Assembly (NCBI GenBank): GCA_016946835.1
Contig: JACVTC010000134.1
Coordinates: 390,001 to 432,500 of the forward strand
Reading direction: 5' to 3'
Length of the DNA stretch: 42,500 bases
Source of the DNA: Neocallimastix lanati (nom. inval.)
Taxonomy: Eukaryota; Neocallimastigomycota; Neocallimastigomycetes; Neocallimastigales; Neocallimastigaceae
Shown here: positions 1 to 11,416 of the stretch, one piece after another
Layout: every line of letters begins with the position of its first letter
Numbering within the stretch: the first letter of the stretch is position 1
Notes under the pieces: generated by a model
Database searches by the model: none
The model's input: the letters and a program-made list of their open reading frames with translations, nothing else
What the model was told of the DNA's origin: nothing
Made by a program: the position numbers and the translations under genes

Positions 1-268
1 AACATTTATCAGTCATCTTGAAAACTTTTTCAAAATCTGTGGCTAAAGTTAATAATTGTAAACCAAATCTCTTATCTGAAGCAATGGCAACACAATCTTT
101 ACCAACCATGGCGACAACAGCACCACCATTATATTCCTTTAATAATTAAAATATTTATTATTTATTTCATAGTTATTAATATTATTGTTGGAATTGATAT
201 TTTCTTTTCATAATATTCTTTCTATATACAATAAATTAAATTTTAAATGTTGTCAACATATTTACCAT
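1..268 (-). CDS. PSMB3/PUP3: Proteasome subunit beta type-3, 5' part (runs off the window)
   Basis: Reading 136 down to 1 gives EYNGGAVVAMVGKDCVAIAS followed by DKRFGLQLLTLATDFEKVFK, matching the N-terminus of the beta-3 subunit of the 20S proteasome. Beta-3 is one of the non-catalytic beta subunits and accordingly has no N-terminal catalytic Thr here. The exon opens after an AG acceptor at 138-137 and is still open at base 1, so the rest of the gene lies outside the window. The start is uncertain. The nearest donor in the right phase is ATG|GTAAAT, with the ATG at 268-266, giving a 129-nt intron and a first exon that contributes only Met. ATTATG there also follows an AG, so it could be a tiny internal Ile-Met exon. 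Product call is firm; the first exon is tentative. Confidence 0.85.
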
Positions 269-754
269 AATCTATTAAAAATCATATATATATATATATA
301 ATATATGTGTGTGCGTGTGTGTGCGTTTTTTTTTGAAATAAATTTTATAAAAATATAAATTTATTTATTAATACAAAAAAAAATATTATTTATAACAATT
401 TTTAAAATAATTTTAAATATATTCTTTATTATTATCATTATCATTATATCATACCGAACCGGACTGTAGTTGTAAATTTCAATTTATAAATATGCATTCA
501 TTTATATTTTTTTTTGTTGTTGTTTTTATTTTTGTTTATATATATAAGAAATATATTTATTTTTTGTTAATACATATATATTTATAAATAAAAAAAATGA
601 AAATAAAAAATAAAAAAAGATAAATTAAATATTAAAAGAAAGAAAAAATTTATAAGTTATAATAATATATTTTATATTATTATAATATATATAATATAAT
701 AATATATTTTATATTATTTTTTTTTTATTAGGTTTGAATGATCAAATATTTTAG

Positions 755-789
<35 letters not shown>

Positions 790-1267
790 TATTAAATATT
801 ATTTAAAGCTAATGGAAGAACCATTTCCATTTAAAATTCACATTTCTAATAATAAAATTTTTCTTATCTTTTTCTTTTTTTTTTTTTTTTTGATCAAGTA
901 CATTAAGTTATTTTTATTAATTTATGTTTTTATATTCATAAAATAACTTATATTGTCAATATAACCCTATTTTTATATTATATTCAACTTTTCTTTTTTT
1001 TTTAATAAAAAATAATTTATACAAAATAATTATAAAATTAACATATATAAATTATATATTTATTTTTTTTTACTATTATTATTATTTTTGATAAAATTTT
1101 CATAAATAAAGTTGAAATATTGAAATATTAAAACTATTATTATTTTATTTTTACATATATATTTTGTATAATATTTATATATTGTTTTCATCATTTTAAT
1201 GTTTGTCATATTTAAAATTCCAATTTCATTTTTAATCAATTTCTAAAGAATGTTAAAATCTTTATTA

Positions 1268-1321
<54 letters not shown>

Positions 1322-2616
1322 CATTTTAATTATTCATTATTATAAAAAATAAAGTTGAGTAAATATCAATTTTATTATATCATTTACCATCTTGTTTAAT
1401 TATATATAAATGAAATGTTATTTTAAAATAAAATTTTAAAAAAAAAAAGTAATAATAATAATTAATGACTATATTTTAATAAAATTTTTAATTTCAACTA
1501 TTATTTTTTATATTGTTTTTTTTTTTTTTATTTTTTAATTAATAAATTTTATCATTAATTATTAATTATATTTTATAAATAATTTTTAAAAAAAAAAATA
1601 ATAATAAATAAAACCATTTTTTTTAACTAATATAAATAAATAAATAAATAAATACTATGTAGTAAATAAATATTAATATACTTAAATAAGTAAATAAATA
1701 GACAAATAAATAAATAATAATTTGTATTAAATATAATTAATTTATTATTATTTTTTTTCTAATAGAATTAATTTGTTTTAAATAGAAATATATACATTTC
1801 ATTTAAATATATGTATATTAAAGTGTAATTGTAATATATAGATTTTTATATTTAAAATTTTTAATTAAATTTTTATTATTTAAATAATAAATAATAAAAA
1901 AAATTACTAATAACAATTAATAATATTTAAAAAACTAATAAATAATATATCTTTATTATACTTTAACACTTAAAATTATATATTTTGATAAAATATAATT
2001 GTTAATTCATTTTATTATATATTTTCTTTGAGTTAATTATTTAAGAAGATATTTTTATATATCGTTGAAAAAAAAAATACTATTATAATTATATATTTTA
2101 TTTCTAATTTTTTTTTTCTTTGTTGCTTTTTATTATTATTATATTTTATTTACATCTATCCTCCTATTTCTACTTCAGTAATAATATTATATATATATTT
2201 AATGTTTCTTATTGTTTTTAAAACATGTTTTATCTTTTTTTTTTAATATTAGTATTTCTAACTATTTTCAATTTTTACCTTTTTTTTAATATTAGTATTT
2301 CTAACTATTTTCAATTTTTACCTTTTTTTTTTTTTTTTTTTTTTTTAATTATTCAGTTTTGTTATACAAAAAAAAAAAAAATTAATAATTTATAATATTA
2401 ATTATTAAAATTATAAAATGGATCATACATGTATTACTATTTTTTTTCTTTTTTTATTATAAAAATCGCTACTTTTTTTTTTTAACCAACATATATTTAA
2501 CTCAAAATTGAAAACGTTATACATATATAATAGAGAAATGAATTATTGATAATCAATAATTTCATTATTGTATGAATTAACTAATTAGTTTAACATAAAT
2601 ATTATTAATAATAATG

Positions 2617-2688
<72 letters not shown>

Positions 2689-2781
2689 TATAAATATATA
2701 TTTAAATATTTATAAATTATTATTTTATTATGAATGTTTATTATTTCTATTAATTTTTTTATTTTTCTTTATTTATTTATC
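269..2781. other. AT-rich intergenic stretch, no gene seen
   Basis: About 2.5 kb of A/T tracts. It includes an A run of about 40 near 1276-1318, T runs near 760-787, and a poly(A) plus (TA)n block at 2619-2683. A 43-bp unit is directly duplicated at 2236-2322. An imperfect hairpin centred on GATAATC lies at about 2536-2568. The upstream exon and promoter of the beta-3 gene should be here, but I cannot place them. Confidence 0.6.
2236..2322. repeat. Tandem duplication, 43-bp unit x2
   Basis: The segment running from a T8 tract through AATATTAGTATTTC to TTTTTACC occurs twice back to back with no difference visible by eye. It is followed by a longer T run. Confidence 0.85.
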
Positions 2782-3244
2782 TAATATTATTATGAGAAAA
2801 AAAAAAAAAAAACATAGACTTGCACATATGGGTACCCATCTCCCATATGGCCATACAGTTATTAATTAACTGTAAGGTGATGAGTTATTGGCATACTGTA
2901 TCAGCTTCGCCGCTCTCAATCGTCGTTACACACTGCCCGGAGATGCATTCCTAACGTTCCTACATATATCTCTAATGACCACGAGCATCAGAACGGAACC
3001 ATTAACTCCTCCCTAGTGGGTGTAATCATTGGCGATTGGAAATTTTACAATCATCAAGGTCTATGCTTCAATTCAAAGCGTAGTATCAGGGTTGGGTGAA
3101 ATAATCATCTGAGGGAAAGCCTTATGGACGTCACGTATGGTCTCATGATATCCCAGGATAGAAACCTCATCCGATTATTTGGTGCCATGCCGAGGATTCG
3201 AACCCCGCCCTCTACAGTGACCTGTATCGTAATATTATTATGAG
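2782..3244 (-). mobile_element. SINE-like retroposed insertion with tRNA-like T-arm and 15-bp target duplications
   Basis: The 15-mer TAATATTATTATGAG occurs exactly at 2782-2796 and 3230-3244. Between the copies lies about 430 bp of much GC-richer sequence. One end has 16 A's on the plus strand (2797-2812). Near the other end, read on the minus strand, is GGGGTTCGAATCCTC (3191-3205): a T-loop or Pol III B-box with a 5-bp stem, then an acceptor-like GCATGGC and ACCA. No matching 5' acceptor strand or A-box follows in the expected place, so this is not a working tRNA gene. Short hairpins lie at 2825-2849 (CATATGGG..CCCATATG) and 2856-2872. On the minus strand the tail is poly(T), which is unusual for a SINE. 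Duplications plus a homopolymer tail are the signature of target-primed reverse transcription. A 5'-truncated copy would explain the missing A-box. Confidence 0.65.
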
Positions 3245-3525
3245 TTGTTGTTCTATTTTGTTATTCCTTTAAAAAAAATAATAAAATACAATAAACATAA
3301 AATTAGAATTAATAAGATATATTATGAAATGGATCATACACTTTTTTTAAAAAATATTTTAATTTTATATATATATATATATATAATTTCTTCTTTCTAC
3401 CTTAATCAATATAAATTAAACTTATAGTTAACAACCTTTTTTTTTTTTTTTTTAATCATAATAAAATAAGACAATAAATTCATTATTCACTAATATACTT
3501 TAATATGAAGTAATTAATGATGATG

Positions 3526-3556
<31 letters not shown>

Positions 3557-3582
3557 TAATAAAAATAATAAAAATAATAATA

Positions 3583-3620
<38 letters not shown>

Positions 3621-4253
3621 TATCAAAAAAATTTTTTTTCTTTTTTTTAATATTTAATATTTATCATTTATTTATTAATTTAAAATAAATGAATATATAT
3701 ATATATATAAATTAGAATAATAAACTGATTTATAGACCAACTTTTTATGTAAATCAATTATTTGCTTTTATATTTATTAATTTTATTATATATTTTATTT
3801 AAATAATATATATATATATAAAGAGAAGTACAGGTATGGCAATAAAATATAATATATATTAAAAATAATACATATTTATATCGATATTAAAAAATAAATA
3901 ATAAATATACATATATATATGTTATTTAATTTTATTTATATATATATATATATTAAATTTTTTTTCAAGTTTTAATTTTTTTTTTTTTTTTATTAATATA
4001 AACTTGGATATATATATTATTATTATTATGTTTGATTTCTTTTATCCTTTTTTTTTTTTTTTTTTTTTAATTATTGTTATTGTCGTTTTTATATTTTTAT
4101 TTTTATTTTTATTATGTTTCTTTTTTGTTTGTTTGTTTGTTTGTTTTTGTTTTTTATTTTATTCTATTTTGTTTTTTGTTTTTTGTTTTTTTGTTTAAAT
4201 TATTTGCTGGTCAATTTCTTATTTTTAGAAAAAAAAAAAAAAAAAAATTATAT
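3245..4253. other. AT-rich intergenic stretch with AAT microsatellite
   Basis: No gene seen. It contains an interrupted (AAT)n array at 3516-3621, several (TA)n blocks (3369-3384, 3698-3709, 3941-3952), and long T tracts with TTTG repeats up to the 3' end of the FLAD1-like gene. Open frames here encode only Phe/Leu/Ile runs. Confidence 0.6.
3516..3621. repeat. (AAT)n microsatellite, interrupted
   Basis: GATGATGAT grades into AAT triplets with a few interruptions (AAC, AAAAT, AGT) over about 105 bp. Confidence 0.9.
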
Positions 4254-4765
4254 TTAATTTTTAGTTTGTTCATTTATATTAACATCTTCATCCACTTCAA
4301 AACCACCAATTTTTTCTTTAACAATTTCTTTCCATTTCTTAACTTCTTCTTCATCACGACCAATAAAGGTAATTAAAACATTAGATTTTTCTTTAATATT
4401 ATCACTGTGAATATCTTTTTCATCATCATCCTTTGGAGATGGTCTCCATTTTGGATACGAACCAATCTTAATACCAAGTTTTTTTTTATTAATTTCCATT
4501 TGAACTTCACGAAGAATTGGAGCTAAATCACCTTCAAATAAATTTGAACCAATCATTTGACGGAAAAATTTAGCTTTTTTATCATAAGCTCCATTAGCAA
4601 AATTTGAATTACTTATACCAGCAACCTTTTTATAATGAACAACAAATAAATTAATAATAATAATAATAATCATTAATATTAATTTTAACTTTAAATAAAC
4701 AACTGATAAAAATAAGAAGAAGAAGAAGAAGAATATAATTACGAAATTAAAAATAAACAAAAAAA

Positions 4766-4805
<40 letters not shown>

Positions 4806-5324
4806 TATAATCTATTACAATGACTCATCACTTACTTTATTGATATATGGAATAATCATACTTTCAAATAAACGAGGAACACCTGGTAAAATAGAAACGT
4901 TATTATTAACAGTAACTAAAGGAACCCAGAGATTATCACATGGGAACATAACAGAACAAGGAGTTGGCAAAGTAGCCATACGTAATCTAGCAGCATTTAA
5001 AGGTCTTGGTTTTGGTTTATTTGGAATTTCTGGAAGCTTAAGTAAGATTGAATCCTCTCTTACAAAACCATGATTAAGCATACGTTCAACAGTAGCTTTA
5101 TGTTCTTCTAATTTTAAACCAAAAGCATTAGCAATAGCTGAATATATATATATATATAAAGGAAAAAAAAAGAGAATAAATATTATATTATATTAATACT
5201 TTATATATATATATATATTTGTTTTTTATTGTTTTTATTTTTGTTTTTTCGTTTGTTTGTTTCTATTATTATTACTATTATTATATTTCTTATACCTTCA
5301 TAAGTAATATCATCATGAGTTGGG

Positions 5325-5368
<44 letters not shown>

Positions 5369-5743
5369 ATTTAAAACAATAATAATATATATGTAATATA
5401 ATAATAATTAGAAAATATTAATAATCATAATGATAAATTTAATTAAAATAAAAATAAATATATATATAAATATATAAAGTTGTTATTTAAATAAAATACT
5501 TTATATAAAAACTTTATAAAAATTTATTAATATATTAATATATTAATATATCAAAAAATATTAAAAAAAAAATTTTTTTTTTCATATATTAAAACTTTAA
5601 ATATTTTTACCCTATACCCCCACTGGTAAAAACTAAATCATATTTATTAGATAATTCAGTAACAGCATCACCAATATCATTCATGTCATCTGGAACAACA
5701 ATAACCTTTTTTAAATCTAAACCTCTATTGAAACATTCCTTAG

Positions 5744-5778
<35 letters not shown>

Positions 5779-6421
5779 TAATAATAATAATAATGATGAT
5801 GATGATTATAATATAATAATGATTATTAAGAGTTTTTATATATTTCTTTTTTTTCATGTTGTTTATTTTTGTTTCATAATTTTATATTTGTTTATTTGAT
5901 TATTTTATTTTTTATTTAAACTCTATTATTGAAAATAAAAAAAAAAAAAAGAAAATAAAAAAATAATAATAATAATAAATATATACCTACCTAAGAAATG
6001 AGCATTAGTATCAGCAATTCTACCTGATAATATTTCATCACCAATTATACAAGCAGCCACTGTTCTTGGTGGTTTTGAAGCAAATTTACGAACATTTAAT
6101 AAAAGTTGGGTTCTCATTCCCTAATATATATATATAGTGAGTTGACATATGTAATATATTTATAAATTAAAAATAAAAAATAAAGAAATAAATACTAATA
6201 AAGCAATATAACAATATAATGACATTCATAAATGTATATATATATATATATTAAACAATATATACTATTGTATGATATTATATATATCAATGTATACTAT
6301 TATAGAGTAATAATAATATATAATATATTTAATTGAATTTTATAATAAAAAAAAAAACACTAACCTGTAAAGAATGAGTTAAAGTCTTTTTTGTTAATAG
6401 TTGAATGGCTTGTGAAGACAT
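4254..6421 (-). CDS. MoCF/CinA-type protein, like the N-terminal domain of FAD synthase (FLAD1), six exons
   Basis: Exons in reading order are 6421-6365, 6120-5991, 5743-5611, 5324-5296, 5137-4836 and 4625-4254. All borders are GT..AG and the phases join without a break to 340 residues. The MoCF (molybdopterin-binding-like) signatures GDEILSGRIADTNAHFL and TSGGIGPTHDD span exons 2-4. The conserved later blocks SILPGVPRLFESM and GIKIGSYPKW also fit FLAD1. There is no PAPS-reductase-like domain, so this is the MoCF half alone. In human FLAD1 the C-terminal half makes FAD, and the MoCF half has been linked to FAD hydrolysis; that activity here is inference. The N-terminus (MSSQAIQ.. to ..LLLNVRKFASKPPR) is basic and free of acidic residues, like a mitochondrial or hydrogenosomal presequence. 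Exon 4 is only 29 nt. Introns run 129-247 nt, several with homopolymer runs. The family call is firm; the exact function is not. Confidence 0.88.
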
Positions 6422-7192
6422 TTCAATATTATTATTTTAATAAAAAGAAATTATTTAATTATTGATATTATTATGTAATAAAAAGACGATAAATGATTTT
6501 TAAATTTAAGATTAAATATTTTTTTTTATATTCTTCTTTCTTTCTTAATTCTTGGTTTAAAGTTTATTTAAAATGTTTTTAATAAAATTAATGTTAAAAA
6601 AGAAAAAAAAAATTTCATTAAATAAAATATTTTAAATAATAAAAAAAGGATAATAATAATAATAAATAATAAAATAAGATTAAACGAAAATAACAATAGA
6701 TTAAATTAAATTGATATATTATAATCTAAATATATTATTATTCATTTTTTAATATAAAATTATTTTCGTTCTATAAATTAACTTTAATTAATAAAAATAA
6801 TAATTACAAAAGTTTAGGAAATTAAAATTATAAAAATTTTATTATTTTATTTCTCCATTAAATTTATTTATTTATTTATTATTTATTTATTATTTATTTA
6901 TTATTTATTTATTATTTATTTATTTTTTATTAATTCACTTGATACATTTTTAAATTTATATAGAATACATTTGTATCTTTAAAAAAAAAAATATATGAAT
7001 AGATATATATATATAATATATATATAATATTACCACAATTATAGTTACTTTTTAATATTTAATTATTATTTATTATTTATTATGTATTATGTATTATTTA
7101 TTTATTTTTATTATTATTTACTATTTACTATTTACTATTTATTATTATTTATTATTTATTATTTATTCAATTAAACTAATTATGGCAAATAT

Positions 7193-7231
<39 letters not shown>

Positions 7232-7979
7232 AAATACAGATTATATTTGTTGTTACCATAAAAATTCAAAATATATGTATTAATATATAATATAAATCAT
7301 AATACCATAAATTATGGCTACTTTTTTAGTGTTCCAAATCAATTATATTTATATAATATTTCCTAAACATTTTGAACTATTATATATATTTTTTTGTTTT
7401 TATTTTTTTTTATACAAGAGAATGTACTAAATACTAGTAGGTTTTAAATTTAATATATAAAAAGAAAAAAAAAAAAAGAAGAAAATAAAAAAAAATGAAT
7501 TAAAAAGTAATAAAAAATAAGCCTGTTATTTATGAATTTAATCTACATTTATAAAACTAATTAACCAGTTTTATTATAATTAATATCATAATTATTATTA
7601 ATATCTAATACTAATAATAATAATAATCATGATAATATTAATAATAATATTATTATTAATATCTTATATTATTATATCTTATAATAATATCTTATATAAT
7701 AATAATACTATTATTATGTCTTATAATAAGTTTTACTCTTTACATATTTGAAAGTGTCGCGTGATCATAATATTAATATATGTATGTTTTAGCTAAAATA
7801 TTGATATAAATAGCACAGTTTTTACATTTATTAATTATTCAATTAAATAGTTATTAAATTATTTAATTAAATTTGTATAATATCACATGATTTTTATACG
7901 ATTTAATAACCAGTTAAACTATTTTTTTTTTTTAAATTTAAGAAAAACTCCTTCAACGATTTTTCTTTTTTTTTTTTTT
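6422..7979. other. AT-rich intergenic stretch
   Basis: Holds the upstream region of the FLAD1-like gene and no coding sequence that I can support. TTTA/TTAT repeats lie at about 6860-6930 and 7060-7165, and a poly(A) run at 7198-7229. A self-complementary AATATT-rich segment lies at 7590-7735. Confidence 0.55.
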
Positions 7980-8743
7980 GTTTATGAAATGATTTTAAAT
8001 GCTGGTTTTAATATAGGAACTCCATGTACACTTGGACGTATAAGTATTCTTGGAGATATCGGAAAAATAGTTATACCCTCAACCCTGAACTTCTTTGGAT
8101 TGGTACAACGAATCTGTCCCATTTTTTGATCTTATATATGAAGGAAAAAGTAGTGAAGGTATTAATGTATGTATTCCTAATGATATTATTACCACTCGTA
8201 AACATATAGGTTTTGTAGCAGATAATGGCACTTCAATCATTGCCGCTTCGCCTATAACTGGTAATATAAAGTTATTCACAATGATTGGAGATTTAGAGTA
8301 GATGATACAATACCTGTTAAAATTTTTTGATTGAATCCTGATATTACATCAGATACTAATCCAAACACTATCAGTATTACCAATTATATAAATAAAGATA
8401 ATAATAGAACTACTGAATGTAATAAATGCTAATGCAATTATGACTATACATATACTGACATTGAAACTGGTACAGAATTCGCTGATGATGATTATGCTAA
8501 TAAAACTACAGATTATATTTTGTATGATGAACTACCTATTCAAGAATAAAATGAAACTACAACTACTAAGAAATCAAAAACTTCAAAAACTAGTTCAACT
8601 AAGAAAACAACTACTATGAAAACGACAACTTCTACTATTTATATATTTATGAAACCGATACTGATGAACCCTCTGATACAATGATTTATGATGATCAACA
8701 TTATGATAACAATGAAGAAGATGGCGATGATGAACAAAAGTAA
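7980..8743 (+). pseudogene. Decayed Thr-rich, secreted-type protein
   Basis: Coding-like sequence runs through several frames. YTWTYKYSWRYRKNSYTLNP (from 8024) shifts near 8094 to DWYNESVPFFDLIYEGKSSE (from 8098). That continues through GINVCIPNDIITTRKHIGFV to 8301, then shifts at about 8298 to VDDTIPVKIF. In that last frame there are stops at 8328 (TGA), 8430 (TAA) and 8547 (TAA). A Cys/Asn/Asp-rich part is followed by a Thr/Lys/Ser stalk (about 8555-8640), then after another shift by an acidic Asp/Glu tail ending at TAA 8741. GC content is clearly higher than in the flanks. The make-up suggests an extracellular or surface protein of an anaerobic fungus, but I do not recognise the family. 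It is broken by at least three stops and three frame changes, unless some are introns; I found no convincing GT..AG pairs. Confidence 0.6.
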
Positions 8744-9861
8744 CGATAAAAAATTTTTTGGTTATTTAGTTGATTAGGAAGTCTTCTGGAGCGTTTTTGC
8801 TTATATATTTTGTTGCTGTTATCGTCATTAACAACACTATATAATTAACTATATTTTATAATTAACGATATTATTATAATTAAAATTAGTCAACAATATT
8901 ATATTACAATAGCAATAATTTATTTAATTTATCAACTTGCATATATATTTAACAATATATCAACTAATGAAAAATAGGCATTAATACGCTTATTATATGA
9001 ATATACAATAATTAAGATAAAATTTAAATTAACATGATACACATATGAGTAAATTTATATATCCTCTACTTTTAATGAAACACTCGAAATTAATTTAATT
9101 AATTTTGTTCAATTATCCTTCCCCACTTATACATCAGAATTCATATTATACATGCACATTAATTTTATGCATTCATGAATATTGGTTAATGATATACCAT
9201 AAAGCATATATATGAAGTACACAAATATAAGATTCATATTTATAATTCAAAAGCGTACATATATATTTATTAAAAATTTATTCGAATATATTCAATAATA
9301 GCTCTGCTCATCTCCAAAGCTGATATTCGAAAGTGGAAGTCATATTTATTATAGAAATGCTTAGCGTTAAATGAACATATTCTACAATATTATTTTTCTA
9401 ATTGAATACCTAATGTGAAATGGGTATATTCAATAATATTTTATACCATAGTATAACTTAGCGTGAAATGAATTTTTACCATAGATACTACTAATTTTAA
9501 GCGATGTTGTAATACCTTCATATTATACATTATATCCTTACTTATCTACACTATCTTTTAACAACTTTAATGTAATGTATTACGTAACAAATAAATATCA
9601 TAATAATAAAAAGGGGTGTTGTATTTTCTATATTTTTCCACTAAATCTTTGTTAAACATCTTAATTTATTTATTTATTAATTACATGAATATCTTTTTCT
9701 TATTTAAAAAAAAAAAAAAAAAATCAAAAAAAATCAAAAAATCAAAAATAAATAAATAAATAAATATTATTTGTCCAATTTGAACATAAGTTCATAGGCA
9801 ACGAACCTCACTACCAAGAATATATAAGATCTTTGTTTTTTAAAAAAGGAATTCTTATTCT
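8744..9861. other. Moderately AT-rich stretch with degenerate repeats
   Basis: Less A/T-saturated than neighbouring spacers. Between about 9355 and 9500 related phrases recur at intervals of roughly 55-60 bp (AGCGTTAAATGAACATATTC, AATGTGAAATGGGTATATTC, AGCGTGAAATGAATTTTTACC in shortened form), suggesting an old tandem repeat. From 9660 A/T runs return. No open coding sequence found. Confidence 0.4.
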
Positions 9862-9942
9862 GGATTAGGACTTGAATTAACAATCTGAAAAAAAAAAAAA
9901 AAAAAAAAAATTATAGTCTTCTCCTTTAGAGGCATTAGCCCC
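9862..9942 (-). other. tRNA-like relic interrupted by poly(A)
   Basis: On the minus strand TAATGCCTCTAAAGGAGAAG (9937-9918) resembles a tRNA D-arm or Pol III A-box. After a T run of about 22, TTAATTCAAGTCC (9877-9865) resembles a T-loop or B-box. The acceptor strands do not pair and the T-stem is weak, so this is at best a degenerate tRNA-derived fragment. Confidence 0.2.
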
Positions 9943-9994
9943 TGCTAGTGCTAGCTTACCTTAACTGCATTTTCTGCGTTGATGCTCCTGGTTA

Positions 9995-10236
9995 GTTTGC
10001 GTATATATATATTACTATTATTATCTACTATATTTTATACTTTGCTACTACTATCAGAATCTATAATTGATTCTACATTAATTCATATCGGTGACAACAG
10101 TGTCTACATTATTTAATATTGATTGATATTTGATAATTAAAAAGAATTTCAATATCCTTAAAACATTTCATTCGAAATTCATGGAAAAGAAAGCGTTTAG
10201 AAAACCATTGTTCCATTCGAGGATTACTATATTCTC

Positions 10237-10276
<40 letters not shown>

Positions 10277-10407
10277 TAATAATAAAATAATAAAATAATA
10301 AAAAAATAATAAAAAAATAAAATATAAAAAATTAAAAAATAAAAAAATTTTTTTTTTTTTTAATTCATATTAATAATATAGTTTTTATTATATAAGATTT
10401 AAGAAAT

Positions 10408-10451
<44 letters not shown>

Positions 10452-10873
10452 ATTTTTTATATTAAATTCCAAAACTTAAGAATAATATAAAAAAAAAAGA
10501 TTATAGAAAACAATTTATTTTTGTTATATTTTCATATCATTTAAACCTCCCATAAATGATATGAAAAAAAAAAGAATAAAAATAAAATACTGAGTAATAT
10601 ATATATAACTAAAATAAAAATATAAAGTAATAATAAATATATATTAAATATATATTAAATAATATATATATATATTTACATAATATAAAATGATAATGAA
10701 AAAAAAAAAATGAAAAAATGAAAAAATGAAAAAAGATATAAACTTTAAATTTAAAAAAAAAAAAAAAAGTAAATGATGTTTTTTTTTTAAAAAAATTATT
10801 TGCATATTTTTATTTACAACATCATTTGCATTTTTTTTTTCCTCCCTTTTTTTTTCATTATTGTAATAATTTA

Positions 10874-10921
<48 letters not shown>

Positions 10922-11416
10922 TATTTTAATAATATTTACTATTAATTATTTAATTTGAAAAAAATAAAATAAAATAAAATTAAATAAAAATAAAAATAAA
11001 ACAATAATTAAAATAATAATTTTATTAATTATAAATAAAAAATATAATAAAAAATAAAAAAATTAAAAATAAAAAAATTTTTTTTTCATTTTTCTATTAT
11101 TATTATTATTATTACTTATATTTAACTTTTTTTTTATGGGATATTATAGATAAAAAATTTGATTATTTTTTTTTTTCTTTTTCTCTTTTTTTATAATAAT
11201 AAAAAAAAAAAGTGTTAACAAGGAGCATAAAAAGTAAAAAAGGGTTAACAAAATATAAAAAATAGTTTCATTTATAAAATAAATGATAATAATAATAATA
11301 ATTTACAAAACTATTTTTTAATTTTAAACTTTTTTTTTCACATCCTCCTTTTTTAATATTTTTCTTTTTTAAAAAAATAAAAATGTTGAAAAAATTTTTT
11401 TTGTTTTTAACGCTCC
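9995..11416. other. AT-rich intergenic stretch with microsatellites
   Basis: 3' flank of the large minus-strand gene. It holds an (AAT)n/(AAAT)n array at about 10238-10320, a T run of about 41 at 10410-10450, and (TA)n at 10879-10912. From 10020 to 10240 the sequence is more complex but shows no readable frame. No gene seen. Confidence 0.55.

Noticed and set aside
3186-3217. tRNA gene on the minus strand
   Set aside because: The T-arm and 3' acceptor strand look right, but there is no D-arm, anticodon arm or matching 5' acceptor strand. It is treated as part of the SINE-like insertion.
2813-3229. 5S rRNA-derived element
   Set aside because: Short resemblances to 5S rRNA (GTATGGTC, ATGGGAGA) are scattered and not collinear enough to support it.
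4004-4376. Phe/Leu-rich open frames on the plus strand
   Set aside because: They translate T and TTTG runs and overlap the 3' end of the FLAD1-like gene on the other strand.
4815-5081. Separate end for the FLAD1-like gene at the TAA near 4815
   Set aside because: AAA|GTAAGT just before that stop is a good donor, and the next exon (4625-4254) restores the conserved GIKIGSYPKW block in phase.
7590-7735. Large AATATT palindromes
   Set aside because: Self-complementarity is expected in two-base AT sequence and no arm contains mixed bases.
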